Shown: in pieces, positions 1 through 12,804 of the stretch
Position numbering within the stretch: the stretch's first letter is position 1
How the letters are laid out: every line of letters starts with the position of its first letter
DNA from: Deinococcus aerophilus
Lineage (GTDB): Bacteria; Deinococcota; Deinococci; Deinococcales; Deinococcaceae
Assembly (NCBI RefSeq): GCF_014647075.1
Contig: NZ_BMOM01000020.1
Span: forward strand, 1 to 64,000
Direction of reading: 5' to 3'
Length of the DNA: 64,000 nt
Translations under genes and position numbers: made by a program
Notes under the pieces: generated by a model
The model's input: the letters and a program-made list of their open reading frames with translations, nothing else
Database searches by the model: none
What the model was told of the DNA's origin: nothing

Positions 1-160
1 GTGATCCGAAGATCACGTTTCGCGAATCTGGAGACTCTTCCGGGGGGAAGCGTCCGCTCGCTCGTCCTGTCGGACGATCCTGTCATCATCATCAACACCA
101 GATTTTCATGCGTCCCAGCGAGGCCTTTCGGCTTTTCGCTTTCGCCCCTCTTCTCGGGCG
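1..160 (-). other. Structured leader RNA of an operon beyond the left edge
   Basis: The first 160 nt downstream of the leftward promoter fold into three simple hairpins on the minus strand: TTCGCCC/GGGCGAA (141-162), a GCC-GAAA-GGC GNRA hairpin near 122-133, and GTGATC-TTCG-GATCAC at 1-16, whose loop is a C(UUCG)G tetraloop. No convincing ORF is seen. This looks like the leader of a stable-RNA transcript; the gene itself lies outside the window. Confidence 0.45.
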
Positions 161-166
161 AAGGGA

Positions 167-195
167 ACTATATGCTTCCCCGGCAGTTCTGTCAA
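167..195 (-). promoter_or_regulatory. Near-perfect sigma-70 promoter firing leftward
   Basis: Read on the minus strand there is TTGACA (190-195), a 17-nt spacer, and TATAGT (167-172). The -35 is a perfect consensus and the -10 differs from TATAAT at one position. No protein start follows before the window edge, and the transcript begins with stable hairpins, so a stable-RNA operon (rRNA or tRNA) to the left is the best inference. Confidence 0.8.
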
Positions 196-237
196 CACCT
201 GTCGCCCGCATTCCCTGCCGGCCCTGCCAGAACCGCC

Positions 238-2079
<1,842 letters not shown>

Positions 2080-2085
2080 GGCTGG

Positions 2086-2091
2086 AGCATA
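2086..2091 (-). promoter_or_regulatory. -10 hexamer of the ubiD-like gene (leaderless layout)
   Basis: TATGCT on the minus strand, 6 nt before the ATG at 2079, with no Shine-Dalgarno sequence between. This is the spacing expected for an mRNA starting at or next to its start codon. Confidence 0.5.
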
Positions 2092-2279
2092 GGCCGGGAA
2101 GCGCGGGGCAACCGTACCGGGGGTTGAGTTGCCGGGCGCAACCATGACGCTTCGCTCAAGACCATTTGAAAGGCAGACCGCACTCTTAGTTGATCTTTTT
2201 TGTAAGCTTGGCGCTGATCCGGGCCGGGCCTCCCGTGCCCATCCACCTCCCCCCGCCCCCGTGCCCTTTAAGGAGTTCC

Positions 2280-3041
2280 ATGAAACACCTGTTCCTGATG
2301 ACCGCCCTGACCCTCGCGGGCAGCAGTCTCGCCGCGACCGCGCCCACCACCCTGAACAAAGGCGTGCTGAAAATTGGTATGGAGGGCACCTATCCGCCGT
2401 TTACCTACAAGGACGAGAAGGGCAACCTGACCGGCTTTGATGTGGAGCTCGCCCGCGCGGTGGCCGCCAAACTGGGGCTGAAGCCCGAGTTCGTGCTGAC
2501 CGAATGGAGCGGCATCCTCGCCGGTTTGCAGGCGAACAAATACGACGTGATCGTCAACCAGGTGGGCATCAACCCCGAGCGGCAGAAGAGCATCGGCTTC
2601 AGCGCACCCTACGCATACTCCTCGCCGCAGATCATCGTGAAGAAGACGGGCAGCTTCTCGCCCAAGACGCTCGCCGACCTGAAGGGCAAGCGCGTGGGCG
2701 TGGGCCTGGGCAGCAACTTCGAGAAGCAGCTGCGCGAGGCGGGGGGCATCAATGTGGTGACCTATCCCGGGGCACCGGAGTACCTCGCCGATCTCGCCGC
2801 CGGACGGCTGGATGCGGCCTTCAACGACCGCCTGCTCGTGGGCTACCTGATCCAGAAAGAAGGGCTGCCAGTGCGCGGCGCGGGCGTGGTAGGCGCTCCT
2901 GAGCCGGTGGGCATCGCCGTCAAGAAGACCAATACGGGCCTCAAGGCGGCCATCGACCGGGCGCTGCTGCAACTCAAGGCCGACGGCACCTACGCCCAGC
3001 TCAGCCGCAAGTGGTTCGGGCAGGACGTCAGCAAACCCTGA
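2280..3041 (+). CDS. Amino-acid ABC transporter substrate-binding protein
   Basis: A 253-residue periplasmic binding protein of the polar amino acid/cystine type (SBP_bac_3). It starts with a signal peptide (MKHLFLMTALTLAGSSLAA), followed by the classic GMEGTYPPFTY entry strand and a GFDVELARAVAAKLG segment; VGVGLGSNFE marks the second lobe. It captures an amino acid outside the membrane and hands it to the permease encoded next. The ATG at 2280 has AAGGAG 5 nt upstream. A strong intergenic hairpin (3065-3091) separates it from the permease gene, 86 nt downstream. No ATPase gene follows, so the nucleotide-binding subunit must be encoded elsewhere. The exact substrate is not readable. Confidence 0.9.
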   Translation: MKHLFLMTALTLAGSSLAATAPTTLNKGVLKIGMEGTYPPFTYKDEKGNLTGFDVELARAVAAKLGLKPEFVLTEWSGILAGLQANKYDVIVNQVGINPERQKSIGFSAPYAYSSPQIIVKKTGSFSPKTLADLKGKRVGVGLGSNFEKQLREAGGINVVTYPGAPEYLADLAAGRLDAAFNDRLLVGYLIQKEGLPVRGAGVVGAPEPVGIAVKKTNTGLKAAIDRALLQLKADGTYAQLSRKWFGQDVSKP

Positions 3042-3064
3042 ACCCGGTCTGAACGGACCCCGCG

Positions 3065-3091
3065 CCCCCTCCCTGCACACTGGGGAGGGGG
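3065..3091 (+). terminator. Intergenic hairpin between binding protein and permease
   Basis: Nine-bp perfect stem (3065-3073 with 3083-3091) around a 9-nt loop, with no T-tract. In ABC operons such a hairpin usually stabilises the upstream binding-protein mRNA or partly terminates, giving more binding protein than permease. Confidence 0.55.
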
Positions 3092-3127
3092 CCGCGCTGC
3101 GCCCCACGGCCACGCGTAAGGAGCCCC

Positions 3128-3799
3128 ATGAACACCGAACAATTGCATCTGGTGCTGCAAAGCGCATGGAACGCGCTGCCCACCCTGCTCGCCGCCGCCC
3201 CGGTGACGCTGGGCTTCGCGCTGGCGGCCATGCTGCTGGGGCTGCCGCTGGGCTTTGCGGTTGCGCTGGCCCGCCTGTCGGGGGTGGGAGCGCTGCGGGG
3301 CGTCAGCAGCGTGTTCGTGTCGTTCATTCGCGGAACGCCGCTGCTTGTCCAGATCTTCGTCATCTATTACGGCCTGCCCAGCCTGGGCATCACGCTCAGT
3401 CCGGTGGTGGGCGGGGTGATCGCCCTCACGCTGAATGCCGCAGCCTACCTCTCGGAAACCATCCGGGCCGCCATCCTGAGCATTCCCAGGGGTCAGCGCG
3501 AGGCCGCCACCAGTCTGGGCCTCACGGGCGCACAGACCATGCGCCTGATCGTGCTGCCCCAGGCCGCGCGGGTGGCGCTGCCCAGCCTGAGCAACACCCT
3601 GATCGGGCTGGTCAAGGACACCTCGCTGGTCTCGGTGATCACGGTGGTGGAACTTCTGCGCTCGGCGCAGCTCGTCATCGCCCGCACCTTTGAGCCCTTC
3701 GGTCCCTACCTGACGGCCGCCCTGATGTACTGGGCCATCAGCAGCGCGCTGGAAGTGGTGCAGCGCGGACTGGAACGCCGGTTTTCGCGCGGAACCTGA
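3128..3799 (+). CDS. Amino-acid ABC transporter permease
   Basis: A 223-residue inner-membrane permease of the HisM/GlnP family. It has about five hydrophobic segments and the cytoplasmic EAA loop (EAATSLGLTGAQTMRLIVLPQA region, near residues 122-143) that docks the ATPase. The ISFIRGTPLLVQ-like segment (VSFIRGTPLLVQIF) is typical. The ATG at 3128 follows TAAGGAG. It is co-directional with the binding protein, and the two form a two-gene operon lacking an ATPase. Substrate specificity follows the binding protein and is unknown. Confidence 0.9.
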   Translation: MNTEQLHLVLQSAWNALPTLLAAAPVTLGFALAAMLLGLPLGFAVALARLSGVGALRGVSSVFVSFIRGTPLLVQIFVIYYGLPSLGITLSPVVGGVIALTLNAAAYLSETIRAAILSIPRGQREAATSLGLTGAQTMRLIVLPQAARVALPSLSNTLIGLVKDTSLVSVITVVELLRSAQLVIARTFEPFGPYLTAALMYWAISSALEVVQRGLERRFSRGT

Positions 3800-3818
3800 C
3801 GCGGGCGCAGACAGGCCC

Positions 3819-3824
3819 TACCCT
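3819..3824 (+). promoter_or_regulatory. -10 hexamer of the channel-like gene
   Basis: TACCCT, 6 nt before the ATG at 3831, without a Shine-Dalgarno sequence; leaderless layout. Confidence 0.45.
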
Positions 3825-3830
3825 GAGTCC

Positions 3831-4667
3831 ATGCCCGCTCCCCAGCCCCGGCCCGCGCCAGCGCCCCTCGACGACGAGCTGAAATCGGCCCGCCTGACCA
3901 CCCTGGCCCAGCTGGACGCCCTGCTGGACCGGCCCATGATCGTCCTGAGCTTCGCGTGGCTGGGCCTGCTCGTGCTGGACCTGATGCGGGGCCTCCCGCC
4001 GCTGCTGCAGGTGGTCAGCAACGTGATCTGGGGGCTGTTCGTGCTGGACTTTCTGCTGTCGGTGACCCTGGCCCCCGACAAGTCCGAGTATTTCCGGCGC
4101 AACTGGCTGACCGCCCTGAGCCTGCTGCTGCCGGCGCTGCGCATCCTGCGGGCCTTCCGGGGACTGCGGGCGCTGCGGATCTTGAGGGCCACGCGCGGCA
4201 CCAACCTGCTGCGGATTCTGACCAGCCTGAACCGGGGCCTGCACACGCTGCGCCGCACCCTGCAGCGCCGGGGGCTGGGATTTGTGGTGGGGGCCACCGC
4301 GCTGGTGGCGCTGGCCGGCGCGGCGGGCATGGCCTCGTTTGAGGCGGGCGAGGCCGGAGCGCCCGGCGGCTTCGGGGCGTGGCTGTACTGGGTGGGCATG
4401 CTCCTGACCAGCCTGGGCTCGGAGTACTGGCCGGTGACTCCCGAGGGCCGCGCCCTGACCTTCCTGCTCGCGGTGTACGGTTTTGCGGTCTTCGGCTACC
4501 TGACGGCGGCGCTGGCCAGCCTGTTTATCGGCGCAGATCAGGCGTATCCGCCCGACGATGACAGCGACGTCAACAACGAGGCCCTGCGGCTGGAGCTGCG
4601 CGAGGTGCGCGGCGAGCTCGCGGCGCTGCGCGGTATGTTGGGCGGTGCGTTGGACCGCAGCCGGTGA
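3831..4667 (+). CDS. Voltage-sensor/ion-channel-like membrane protein
   Basis: A 278-residue membrane protein of the voltage-gated ion channel superfamily. Two hydrophobic segments (about 36-52 and 60-80) precede an S4-like helix with arginine at every third position (R104, R107, R110, R113, R116, R119, R122). A pore region follows (about 183-235). The loop where potassium channels carry TVGYGD reads TSLGSEYWP (193-201), so potassium selectivity should not be assumed. The tail (about 250-272) is a short predicted coiled coil. The ATG at 3831 is set by the TACCCT box 6 nt upstream. The nearest downstream gene has its own promoter. Confidence 0.7.
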   Translation: MPAPQPRPAPAPLDDELKSARLTTLAQLDALLDRPMIVLSFAWLGLLVLDLMRGLPPLLQVVSNVIWGLFVLDFLLSVTLAPDKSEYFRRNWLTALSLLLPALRILRAFRGLRALRILRATRGTNLLRILTSLNRGLHTLRRTLQRRGLGFVVGATALVALAGAAGMASFEAGEAGAPGGFGAWLYWVGMLLTSLGSEYWPVTPEGRALTFLLAVYGFAVFGYLTAALASLFIGADQAYPPDDDSDVNNEALRLELREVRGELAALRGMLGGALDRSR

Positions 4668-4674
4668 GCGGGTT

Positions 4675-4680
4675 TACCCT
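4675..4680 (+). promoter_or_regulatory. -10 hexamer of the M24 peptidase gene
   Basis: TACCCT, 6 nt before the ATG at 4687; leaderless layout. The same hexamer and spacing precede the upstream gene. Confidence 0.45.
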
Positions 4681-4686
4681 ACGGCC

Positions 4687-5946
<1,260 letters not shown>

Positions 5947-6039
5947 GCGGGGTGGCAGGTGGGAACGGGGCGACTTCCTTTTTCTCCGCCCCACCCCTCC
6001 CCTTAGCGTTCACACAAGCCTGTTCGTGCGCCCAGCGGT

Positions 6040-6045
6040 TAGGCT
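6040..6045 (+). promoter_or_regulatory. -10 hexamer of the SDR gene
   Basis: TAGGCT, 6 nt before the ATG at 6052; leaderless layout. Confidence 0.4.
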
Positions 6046-6051
6046 GAGGGT

Positions 6052-6735
<684 letters not shown>

Positions 6736-6787
6736 CCCAGGCCTCTGAGCACTCAGACACAGAGAAGTGGGGCCCTGAAGCTGTTCC

Positions 6788-7641
<854 letters not shown>

Positions 7642-7645
<4 letters not shown>

Positions 7646-8751
7646 GGGCGGTGCTCCTCCATCACCTCGGCCACACTCTCGATGAATTCGCGGTTGAGGC
7701 TGACTCCGGTGCCCGGGCCCTCCGGCACCGGCATCAGGCCGTCTGCGGCCTCCAGCGGCTCATTGATGATGTCGGTGTCCCAGTAGCGGCTGGCGCTGGA
7801 CGTGTCGCCCGGCAGCGTGAAATTCGGCAGCGTGGAGAGGTGGATGTTGTGCGCGCGCCCCACCCCGCCTTCGAGCATGCCGCCGCACCACACCGGCGCA
7901 CCGAAAGCCTGCGCCACGTCATGCACCCGGCGGGCCTCGGCGTGGCCGCCCACCCGCGCCACCTTCAGGTTGATGACCCCGCCCGCGCCGATTGCCAGCG
8001 CCTTGCGGGCGTCCGCCGCGCTGGCGACGCTCTCATCCAGACACAGCGGGGTCTGCAGGCGGCCCTGCAGCGCCGCGTGGTCCACCAGATCGTCCCAGGC
8101 CAGCGGCTGCTCGATGTAGGTGAGGTCAAAGGCGTCCAGCGCCCGCAGCCGCGCCGTGTCGGCCAGCGTGTAGGCGCTGTTGGCATCCACGGTGAGGCGG
8201 ATGTCCGGAAAGGCCTCGCGGGTGGCCCGCACCGGTTGCAGGTCCCAGCCGGGTTTGATCTTGAGCTTGATGCGCCGGTAGCCCTGCTCGACGTGGCGGC
8301 GCACCGCGTCCACCGTGGCGGCCTCGTCGGCCTGAATCCCCAGACTGACGCCGACCTCCACCTGGGTCTTGCGCCCGCCCAGCAGGGTCGCCAGCGGCAC
8401 CCCCAGCATCCGGGCCCACAGGTCCCACGCGGCCATCTCGACCATGGCGCGTGCCATGCGGTTGCCCCGGAAACTGCCCAGGGCATCGTTCAGTTCCTCG
8501 GGATTGGCAAAGGTCTTGCCCAGCACACGCGGCAAGAAGACCTCGCGCAGCAGGCCCAGCGCGCCCGCCACCGTTTCCTCGCGGTACATCGGGGCGACCT
8601 CCATGGTCCCCTCCGAGACGCCCTGCACGCCGTCTCCGTGCAGGACCAGCAGCGGCAGGGTGCGCGCGGTCTGCACGCCAAAACTGGTCTCGAAACGGAA
8701 CCGCAGAGGCAGGCGGACAACCATCAATTCGGCGGCATCAATGCGTAGCAT
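7642..8751 (-). CDS. menC: o-Succinylbenzoate synthase / N-acylamino-acid racemase
   Basis: A 369-residue enolase-superfamily enzyme. Metal and catalytic residues are in place: the KLKIKPG lysine pair, Asp in VDANSAY, Glu in IEQPL, Asp in CLDESV and the second-barrel lysine in [10 protein letters not shown]. Homologues in Deinococcus racemise N-acylamino acids, and the same fold makes o-succinylbenzoate. Because it is paired with an acetyltransferase rather than men genes, racemase activity is the more likely in vivo role. The ATG at 8751 has CATACT 7 nt upstream and a G-run that could also act as a ribosome site. An upstream start at 8847 is rejected because it only adds low-quality sequence. 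Confidence 0.85.
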
Positions 8752-8788
8752 GCCCCCCAGTATGCCGGGTACAGCAGTGTTCAGGCCC

Positions 8789-9295
8789 TCAGCGGCGCGG
8801 CGCGGTCTGGGCAGCCGCTTCCTGCTCCTGCCACACCCGCAGCGCACTCACCGCCAGCACCACCCCCAGCAGCAGCGGCGTTTCACCCAGGATCATCCGA
8901 AGGTCCGTGCCGTCGGTGTATCCACCAAAACGGCCCCGGACCTCATCGCCGTAGTGCCGCAGATGGATGTCCAGGCCACGGGTAAAGCCTCCGTACCGGC
9001 CCACCACGCTGCCCGGCGTAAAGGCCAGCCGGGCGTCCACACCATCGGTCACGCCTCCCAGGTGCAGGTGCAGTTCCCCGGCCTGGACGCCGGCCCGCAC
9101 GTCCCAGCCCGTGATGACCCCGCCCAGCCGGCCCCGCAGACCGTCCTCGACCACCTCCATCCTGAGGTCCTGCCCGGTTACAAAACTGCCGATGCGGCCC
9201 GTGAGACACTGTCCATCCCACCCGGCACTGAGGTCCAGTCCCCGGCTGACCCCGCCCAGTCGTCCCCGCAACGCGCTTTCCGGTACCACGGTCAT
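8789..9295 (-). CDS. Six-copy 22-residue repeat protein with C-terminal membrane anchor
   Basis: No family recognised. The 168-residue protein is MTVVPESA, then six tandem units of exactly 22 residues (9-140), then a hydrophobic stretch (about 141-156) and a polar tail. Each unit follows the pattern (L/V)-x-G-R-(L/I/Y/F)-G-G-(V/F/Y)-x-x-G-x-D-(L/V/I/A) followed by eight variable residues. The regular glycine and aspartate spacing suggests a beta-solenoid or beta-hairpin stack, and the C-terminal segment ([15 protein letters not shown]) a tail anchor. No signal peptide is seen, so the repeats would lie on the cytoplasmic side. The ATG at 9295 has TACGCT 7 nt upstream. A monocistronic gene. Confidence 0.75.
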   Translation of the reverse strand: MTVVPESALRGRLGGVSRGLDLSAGWDGQCLTGRIGSFVTGQDLRMEVVEDGLRGRLGGVITGWDVRAGVQAGELHLHLGGVTDGVDARLAFTPGSVVGRYGGFTRGLDIHLRHYGDEVRGRFGGYTDGTDLRMILGETPLLLGVVLAVSALRVWQEQEAAAQTAPRR

Positions 9296-9302
9296 GGCAC
9301 CC

Positions 9303-9308
9303 AGCGTA
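9303..9308 (-). promoter_or_regulatory. -10 hexamer of the 22-residue repeat gene
   Basis: TACGCT on the minus strand, 7 nt before the ATG at 9295; leaderless layout. Confidence 0.45.
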
Positions 9309-9354
9309 GGCCGGGCCCTCTCTCAAGACCCTGACAGGATTCGCCGGAACACGA

Positions 9355-9390
9355 GGAGACTGCCCGGCATGTGGCCGCCGGGCAGTCTCC
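9355..9390 (-). terminator. Strong hairpin after sucB
   Basis: Fourteen-bp perfect stem (9355-9368 with 9377-9390) around an 8-nt loop, 37 nt beyond the sucB stop. It lacks a T-tract on either strand, so it may protect the 3' end or terminate weakly. Confidence 0.55.
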
Positions 9391-9426
9391 TGAACACACC
9401 CGGGAAAGAAGTCCCGGAAAGCAGGC

Positions 9427-10722
9427 TTACAGTTCCAGCAGCATCCGCGCCGGGTCTTCCAGCAGGTTCTTGATCATCACCAGGAACTGCACAGCTTCCT
9501 TGCCGTCGATGATGCGGTGGTCGTAACTCAGGGCCAGGTACATCATCGGGGCGATCACGACCTGACCGTTCTGGGCGATGGGCCGCTCGATGATGTTGTG
9601 CATGCCCAGGATGGCGCTCTGAGGCGCGTTAATGATAGGCGTGCTCATCATGGAGCCGAAGGTGCCCCCGTTCGTGATGGAAAAGGTGCCGCCGCTCATG
9701 TCCTCCATCGTCAGCTTGCCGTTTCTGGCCTTGCCGGCGAAGGCCGCGATCTCCTTCTCGATGGTCGCCAGGCTCATCTGCTCGGTATCGCGCAGAATCG
9801 GCACGACCAGACCGCGGTCGCTGGCAACCGCGATGCCGATGTCGTAGAAGCCGTGGTACACGATGTCCTTGCCGTCAATGCTCGCGTTGACCAGCGGGAA
9901 GGCCTTGAGGGCCTCGGTGGCGGCACGCACGAACAGGCTCATGAAGCCCAGCTTGACGCCGTGCTTGGCCACGAACTGGTCCTGGTACTTCTTGCGCAGG
10001 TCCATGCTCGGCTGCATGTTGACCTCGTTGAAGGTGGTCAGCAGCGCGGCCGTGTTCTGCACTTCCTTGAGGCGCTCGGCGATGCGCGCGCGGATGCGGG
10101 TCATGGGAACCCGCTGCTCGGCACGCGGGCCGCTGGGCACCGCGGAGGCGGAGGATGGAGCCGCAGATGCAGGAGCCGCCTGCACGCCGGCCGGAGCCGA
10201 GGCCGCCTGGGGGCCCTGGTCCGTGCCGCCGCCCTGGGCCGCCGTTACGGCGTCCTGCTTGGTGATGTTGCCGCGCGGACCGCTGGCCGGAATCTGTGCG
10301 GGGTTGAGGTTGTTCTCAGCCACGACCTTGCGAACGGCGGGCGAGAGGTCCTCGCGGCGCGGCGCACCTCCCGTCTGGGCAGCCGGCTGGGTTCCCGCGC
10401 TGTCGGGGTGAACGGCGGTGCCGCCCGCGCTCGCCTCGTCAGGAATGGGGCCGCTGGTCTCCTCAGCAGTGGGGGCCGGAGCGCTGCCCGCGTCGCCGAG
10501 CACCCCCAGCACTTCCTCGCTGAGAACGGTGTCGCCCTCATTCTTGGCGACGCTCTGAAGGACGCCGTCGGCCTGCGCCGTGACCTCCAACACCACCTTA
10601 TCGGTCTCGATCTCGGCAAGCACCTCGCCGCGCTTCACGGCCTCGCCGGGCTTTTTGTGCCATGTCAGCAGCGTACCCTCGCTCACCGACTCGGAAAAAA
10701 CAGGAACTTTAATGTCCGCCAT
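9427..10722 (-). CDS. sucB: 2-oxoglutarate dehydrogenase E2, dihydrolipoyl succinyltransferase
   Basis: A 431-residue E2 core of the 2-oxoglutarate dehydrogenase complex. It carries the succinyl group on lipoyl-lysine to CoA. Domains in order: lipoyl domain (1-75) with lipoyl Lys42 in [10 protein letters not shown]; an Ala/Pro-rich linker; a subunit-binding domain (about 130-165, [20 protein letters not shown] region); a second linker; and the catalytic domain (about 205-431) ending with the [13 protein letters not shown] active-site block. The ATG at 10722 gives the usual MADIKVP start and has GGGGAC upstream. The E1 and E3 genes are not adjacent in this window. The DUF2945 gene is 58 nt upstream on the same strand. 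Confidence 0.93.
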   Translation of the reverse strand: MADIKVPVFSESVSEGTLLTWHKKPGEAVKRGEVLAEIETDKVVLEVTAQADGVLQSVAKNEGDTVLSEEVLGVLGDAGSAPAPTAEETSGPIPDEASAGGTAVHPDSAGTQPAAQTGGAPRREDLSPAVRKVVAENNLNPAQIPASGPRGNITKQDAVTAAQGGGTDQGPQAASAPAGVQAAPASAAPSSASAVPSGPRAEQRVPMTRIRARIAERLKEVQNTAALLTTFNEVNMQPSMDLRKKYQDQFVAKHGVKLGFMSLFVRAATEALKAFPLVNASIDGKDIVYHGFYDIGIAVASDRGLVVPILRDTEQMSLATIEKEIAAFAGKARNGKLTMEDMSGGTFSITNGGTFGSMMSTPIINAPQSAILGMHNIIERPIAQNGQVVIAPMMYLALSYDHRIIDGKEAVQFLVMIKNLLEDPARMLLEL

Positions 10723-10779
10723 AACGTCCCCTGTTATACCCCTCCGCACCTGTGACCGCACCGGGGACGCCGGAATGGA

Positions 10780-10980
10780 TCAGACCTTGCTCAGGGCCTG
10801 GGCCGTGTGGGCCACCTGCTGTCCGTCCTCCAGTTCCACGATGTAGCGCGGATCGTCGCGGCTGGCCCGGTAGGCAAACCCGCTGACCTCGCCGTCCTCG
10901 TGCACCACCCACACCACCCGGCCACGCGCCTCGCCGCCGTGGCTGTTCCACTTCACCGCGTCTCCGACCTTGAACGTCAT
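10780..10980 (-). CDS. DUF2945 small protein
   Basis: A 66-residue protein starting MTFKVGDAVKWNSHGGEARG, the hallmark of the DUF2945 (hypervirulence-associated TUDOR-like) family: small SH3-like barrels of unknown function. The ATG at 10980 follows a GAGGTGAGG ribosome site. It may be co-transcribed with sucB. Confidence 0.75.
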   Translation of the reverse strand: MTFKVGDAVKWNSHGGEARGRVVWVVHEDGEVSGFAYRASRDDPRYIVELEDGQQVAHTAQALSKV

Positions 10981-11088
10981 GGGCCTCACCTCGCCCGGCA
11001 GCGTGTCATGCCGGGGACCACTTCCCTGTTGACACGGCCACACCATGAAGGAACGCTCTGGAGAGCCGGGGCCTCGAAAACGGCCGAC

Positions 11089-12174
11089 TCAGGCGTCTGC
11101 GCCGACCACCTCACTCAGGTGACGCACGCCGTCGCGGGCGAGCAGCGCCGAGAGGCCACGGTTCAGGCCTCGCACCACCCCCGGCCCGCCGTAGATCAGG
11201 GCGGTATACAGCTCGATCAGGCTGGCTCCGGCACGGAGCTTGGCGTAGGCGTCCTCGGCACCGAACACCCCGCCGACCCCCACGATGGGCAGGTGGCCTC
11301 CGGTCAGGCGGTAGGCCTCCCGCACCAGCGCGGTGGACTTCGCGGCCAGCGGCTGCCCGCTGAGACCGCCCGCCTCCGCGCGGTGGAGACTGCCCAGGCC
11401 GCTGCGGTCCAGGGTGGTGTTGCTGATGATCAGACCCTGTGCGCCCGCTCTGCGCACAGCCTCCACGCTCGCCTCGAAGTCGGCGGGGTGCAGGTCGGGC
11501 GCGAGCTTGACGAGTACGGGTGGTCGGCGCAGGTGCCGCACCCGGCCCGCCTCGACCTGCTGCGCCACGGCGCGGACAAGTTCCTCCAGGTCGCCGGCAG
11601 CCTGCAACGCGCGCAGCCCCGGCGTGTTGGGACTGCTGACATTGACGACAAAGGCGTCGGCCACGTCGCCCAGCGCCTCCACGCAGCGCCGGTAGTCGGC
11701 GGCGGCGTCCTCATTCGGCGTGTCCTTGTTCTTGCCAATGTTGACCCACAGCGGCGTGGGGTGGGCGGCCCGCGCCCCCAGGCGGGCGTGCAGGGCCTGG
11801 GTGCCCGCATTGTTAAAGCCCATGCGGTTGATCAGCGCGTGGTCCTGCGGCAGCCGGAACAGCCGGGGCCGCTCGTTGCCAGGCTGGGGACGGGGAGTGA
11901 CGGTTCCGACCTCCAGAAAGCCGAAGCCCAGCGCCGCAAAGGCGGGCAGCGCCACCCCGTTCTTGTCCAGGCCCGCCGCGAGACCCACCGGCCCGTCGTA
12001 GCGGTGGCCCCACAGCGTCTGCGTCAGCGCGGGATCGGCGGGCGCGGTCCAGCGCCGGGCCAGCCCCGGCCACGCGGGCACGCGTGAGGCGGCCTCCAGC
12101 AGGTTCAGGGTCAGGTGGTGGGCATCCTCCGCCTCCAGGCGAAAGAGCATCGGTTTTAGCACTCGGCGGTACAT
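11089..12174 (-). CDS. pyrD: Dihydroorotate dehydrogenase (quinone), class 2
   Basis: A 361-residue membrane-associated FMN enzyme that oxidises dihydroorotate to orotate with quinone as acceptor, in pyrimidine synthesis. The N-terminal amphipathic helix (MYRRVLKPMLFRLEAEDAHH) is class 2. The catalytic serine lies in the VNVSSPNTPG motif (class 1 has cysteine), and GVGGVFGAEDAY with ELYTALIYGGPG are the phosphate and FMN sites. The ATG at 12174 is chosen over one at 12186 because TATGCT lies exactly 7 nt before it. Confidence 0.93.
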   Translation of the reverse strand: MYRRVLKPMLFRLEAEDAHHLTLNLLEAASRVPAWPGLARRWTAPADPALTQTLWGHRYDGPVGLAAGLDKNGVALPAFAALGFGFLEVGTVTPRPQPGNERPRLFRLPQDHALINRMGFNNAGTQALHARLGARAAHPTPLWVNIGKNKDTPNEDAAADYRRCVEALGDVADAFVVNVSSPNTPGLRALQAAGDLEELVRAVAQQVEAGRVRHLRRPPVLVKLAPDLHPADFEASVEAVRRAGAQGLIISNTTLDRSGLGSLHRAEAGGLSGQPLAAKSTALVREAYRLTGGHLPIVGVGGVFGAEDAYAKLRAGASLIELYTALIYGGPGVVRGLNRGLSALLARDGVRHLSEVVGADA

Positions 12175-12181
12175 CGCCCCC

Positions 12182-12187
12182 AGCATA
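12182..12187 (-). promoter_or_regulatory. -10 hexamer of pyrD
   Basis: TATGCT on the minus strand, 7 nt before the ATG at 12174; leaderless layout. It decides the start, because the alternative ATG at 12186 lies inside this hexamer. Confidence 0.5.
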
Positions 12188-12243
12188 CGGAACCGGGGGC
12201 GTGCCTTCTGACCCGCGCGGGCCGGCTTGGGGGACCTATCTGC

Positions 12244-12705
<462 letters not shown>

Positions 12706-12712
12706 GCCCTAC

Positions 12713-12726
12713 AGTTTAGCGCTTAA
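12713..12726 (-). promoter_or_regulatory. -10 of the Rrf2 gene with overlapping palindrome
   Basis: TAAACT on the minus strand (12713-12718) lies 7 nt before the ATG at 12705. The 12-bp sequence at 12715-12726 (TTTAGCGCTTAA) is a palindrome at 10 of 12 positions and overlaps the hexamer. Candidate autoregulatory operator. Confidence 0.4.
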
Positions 12727-12792
12727 TTCCGGGTAAAGTGTAAGGAATTGGGGAGTGGGGGCCTTTCCGGTCCGCCCGGCGCGCAACTTGCC

Positions 12793-12798
12793 TACAAT
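12793..12798 (+). promoter_or_regulatory. -10 hexamer of the pabB-pabA fusion
   Basis: TACAAT, 6 nt before the GTG at 12805. It supports that start over a TTG at 12748 and points to a leaderless mRNA. Confidence 0.5.
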
Positions 12799-12804
12799 CG
12801 GCGC

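Noticed and set aside
12748..12804. TTG start of the pabB-pabA fusion upstream of the GTG
   Set aside because: It would place the -10 TACAAT inside the coding region; the added residues do not align with the family.
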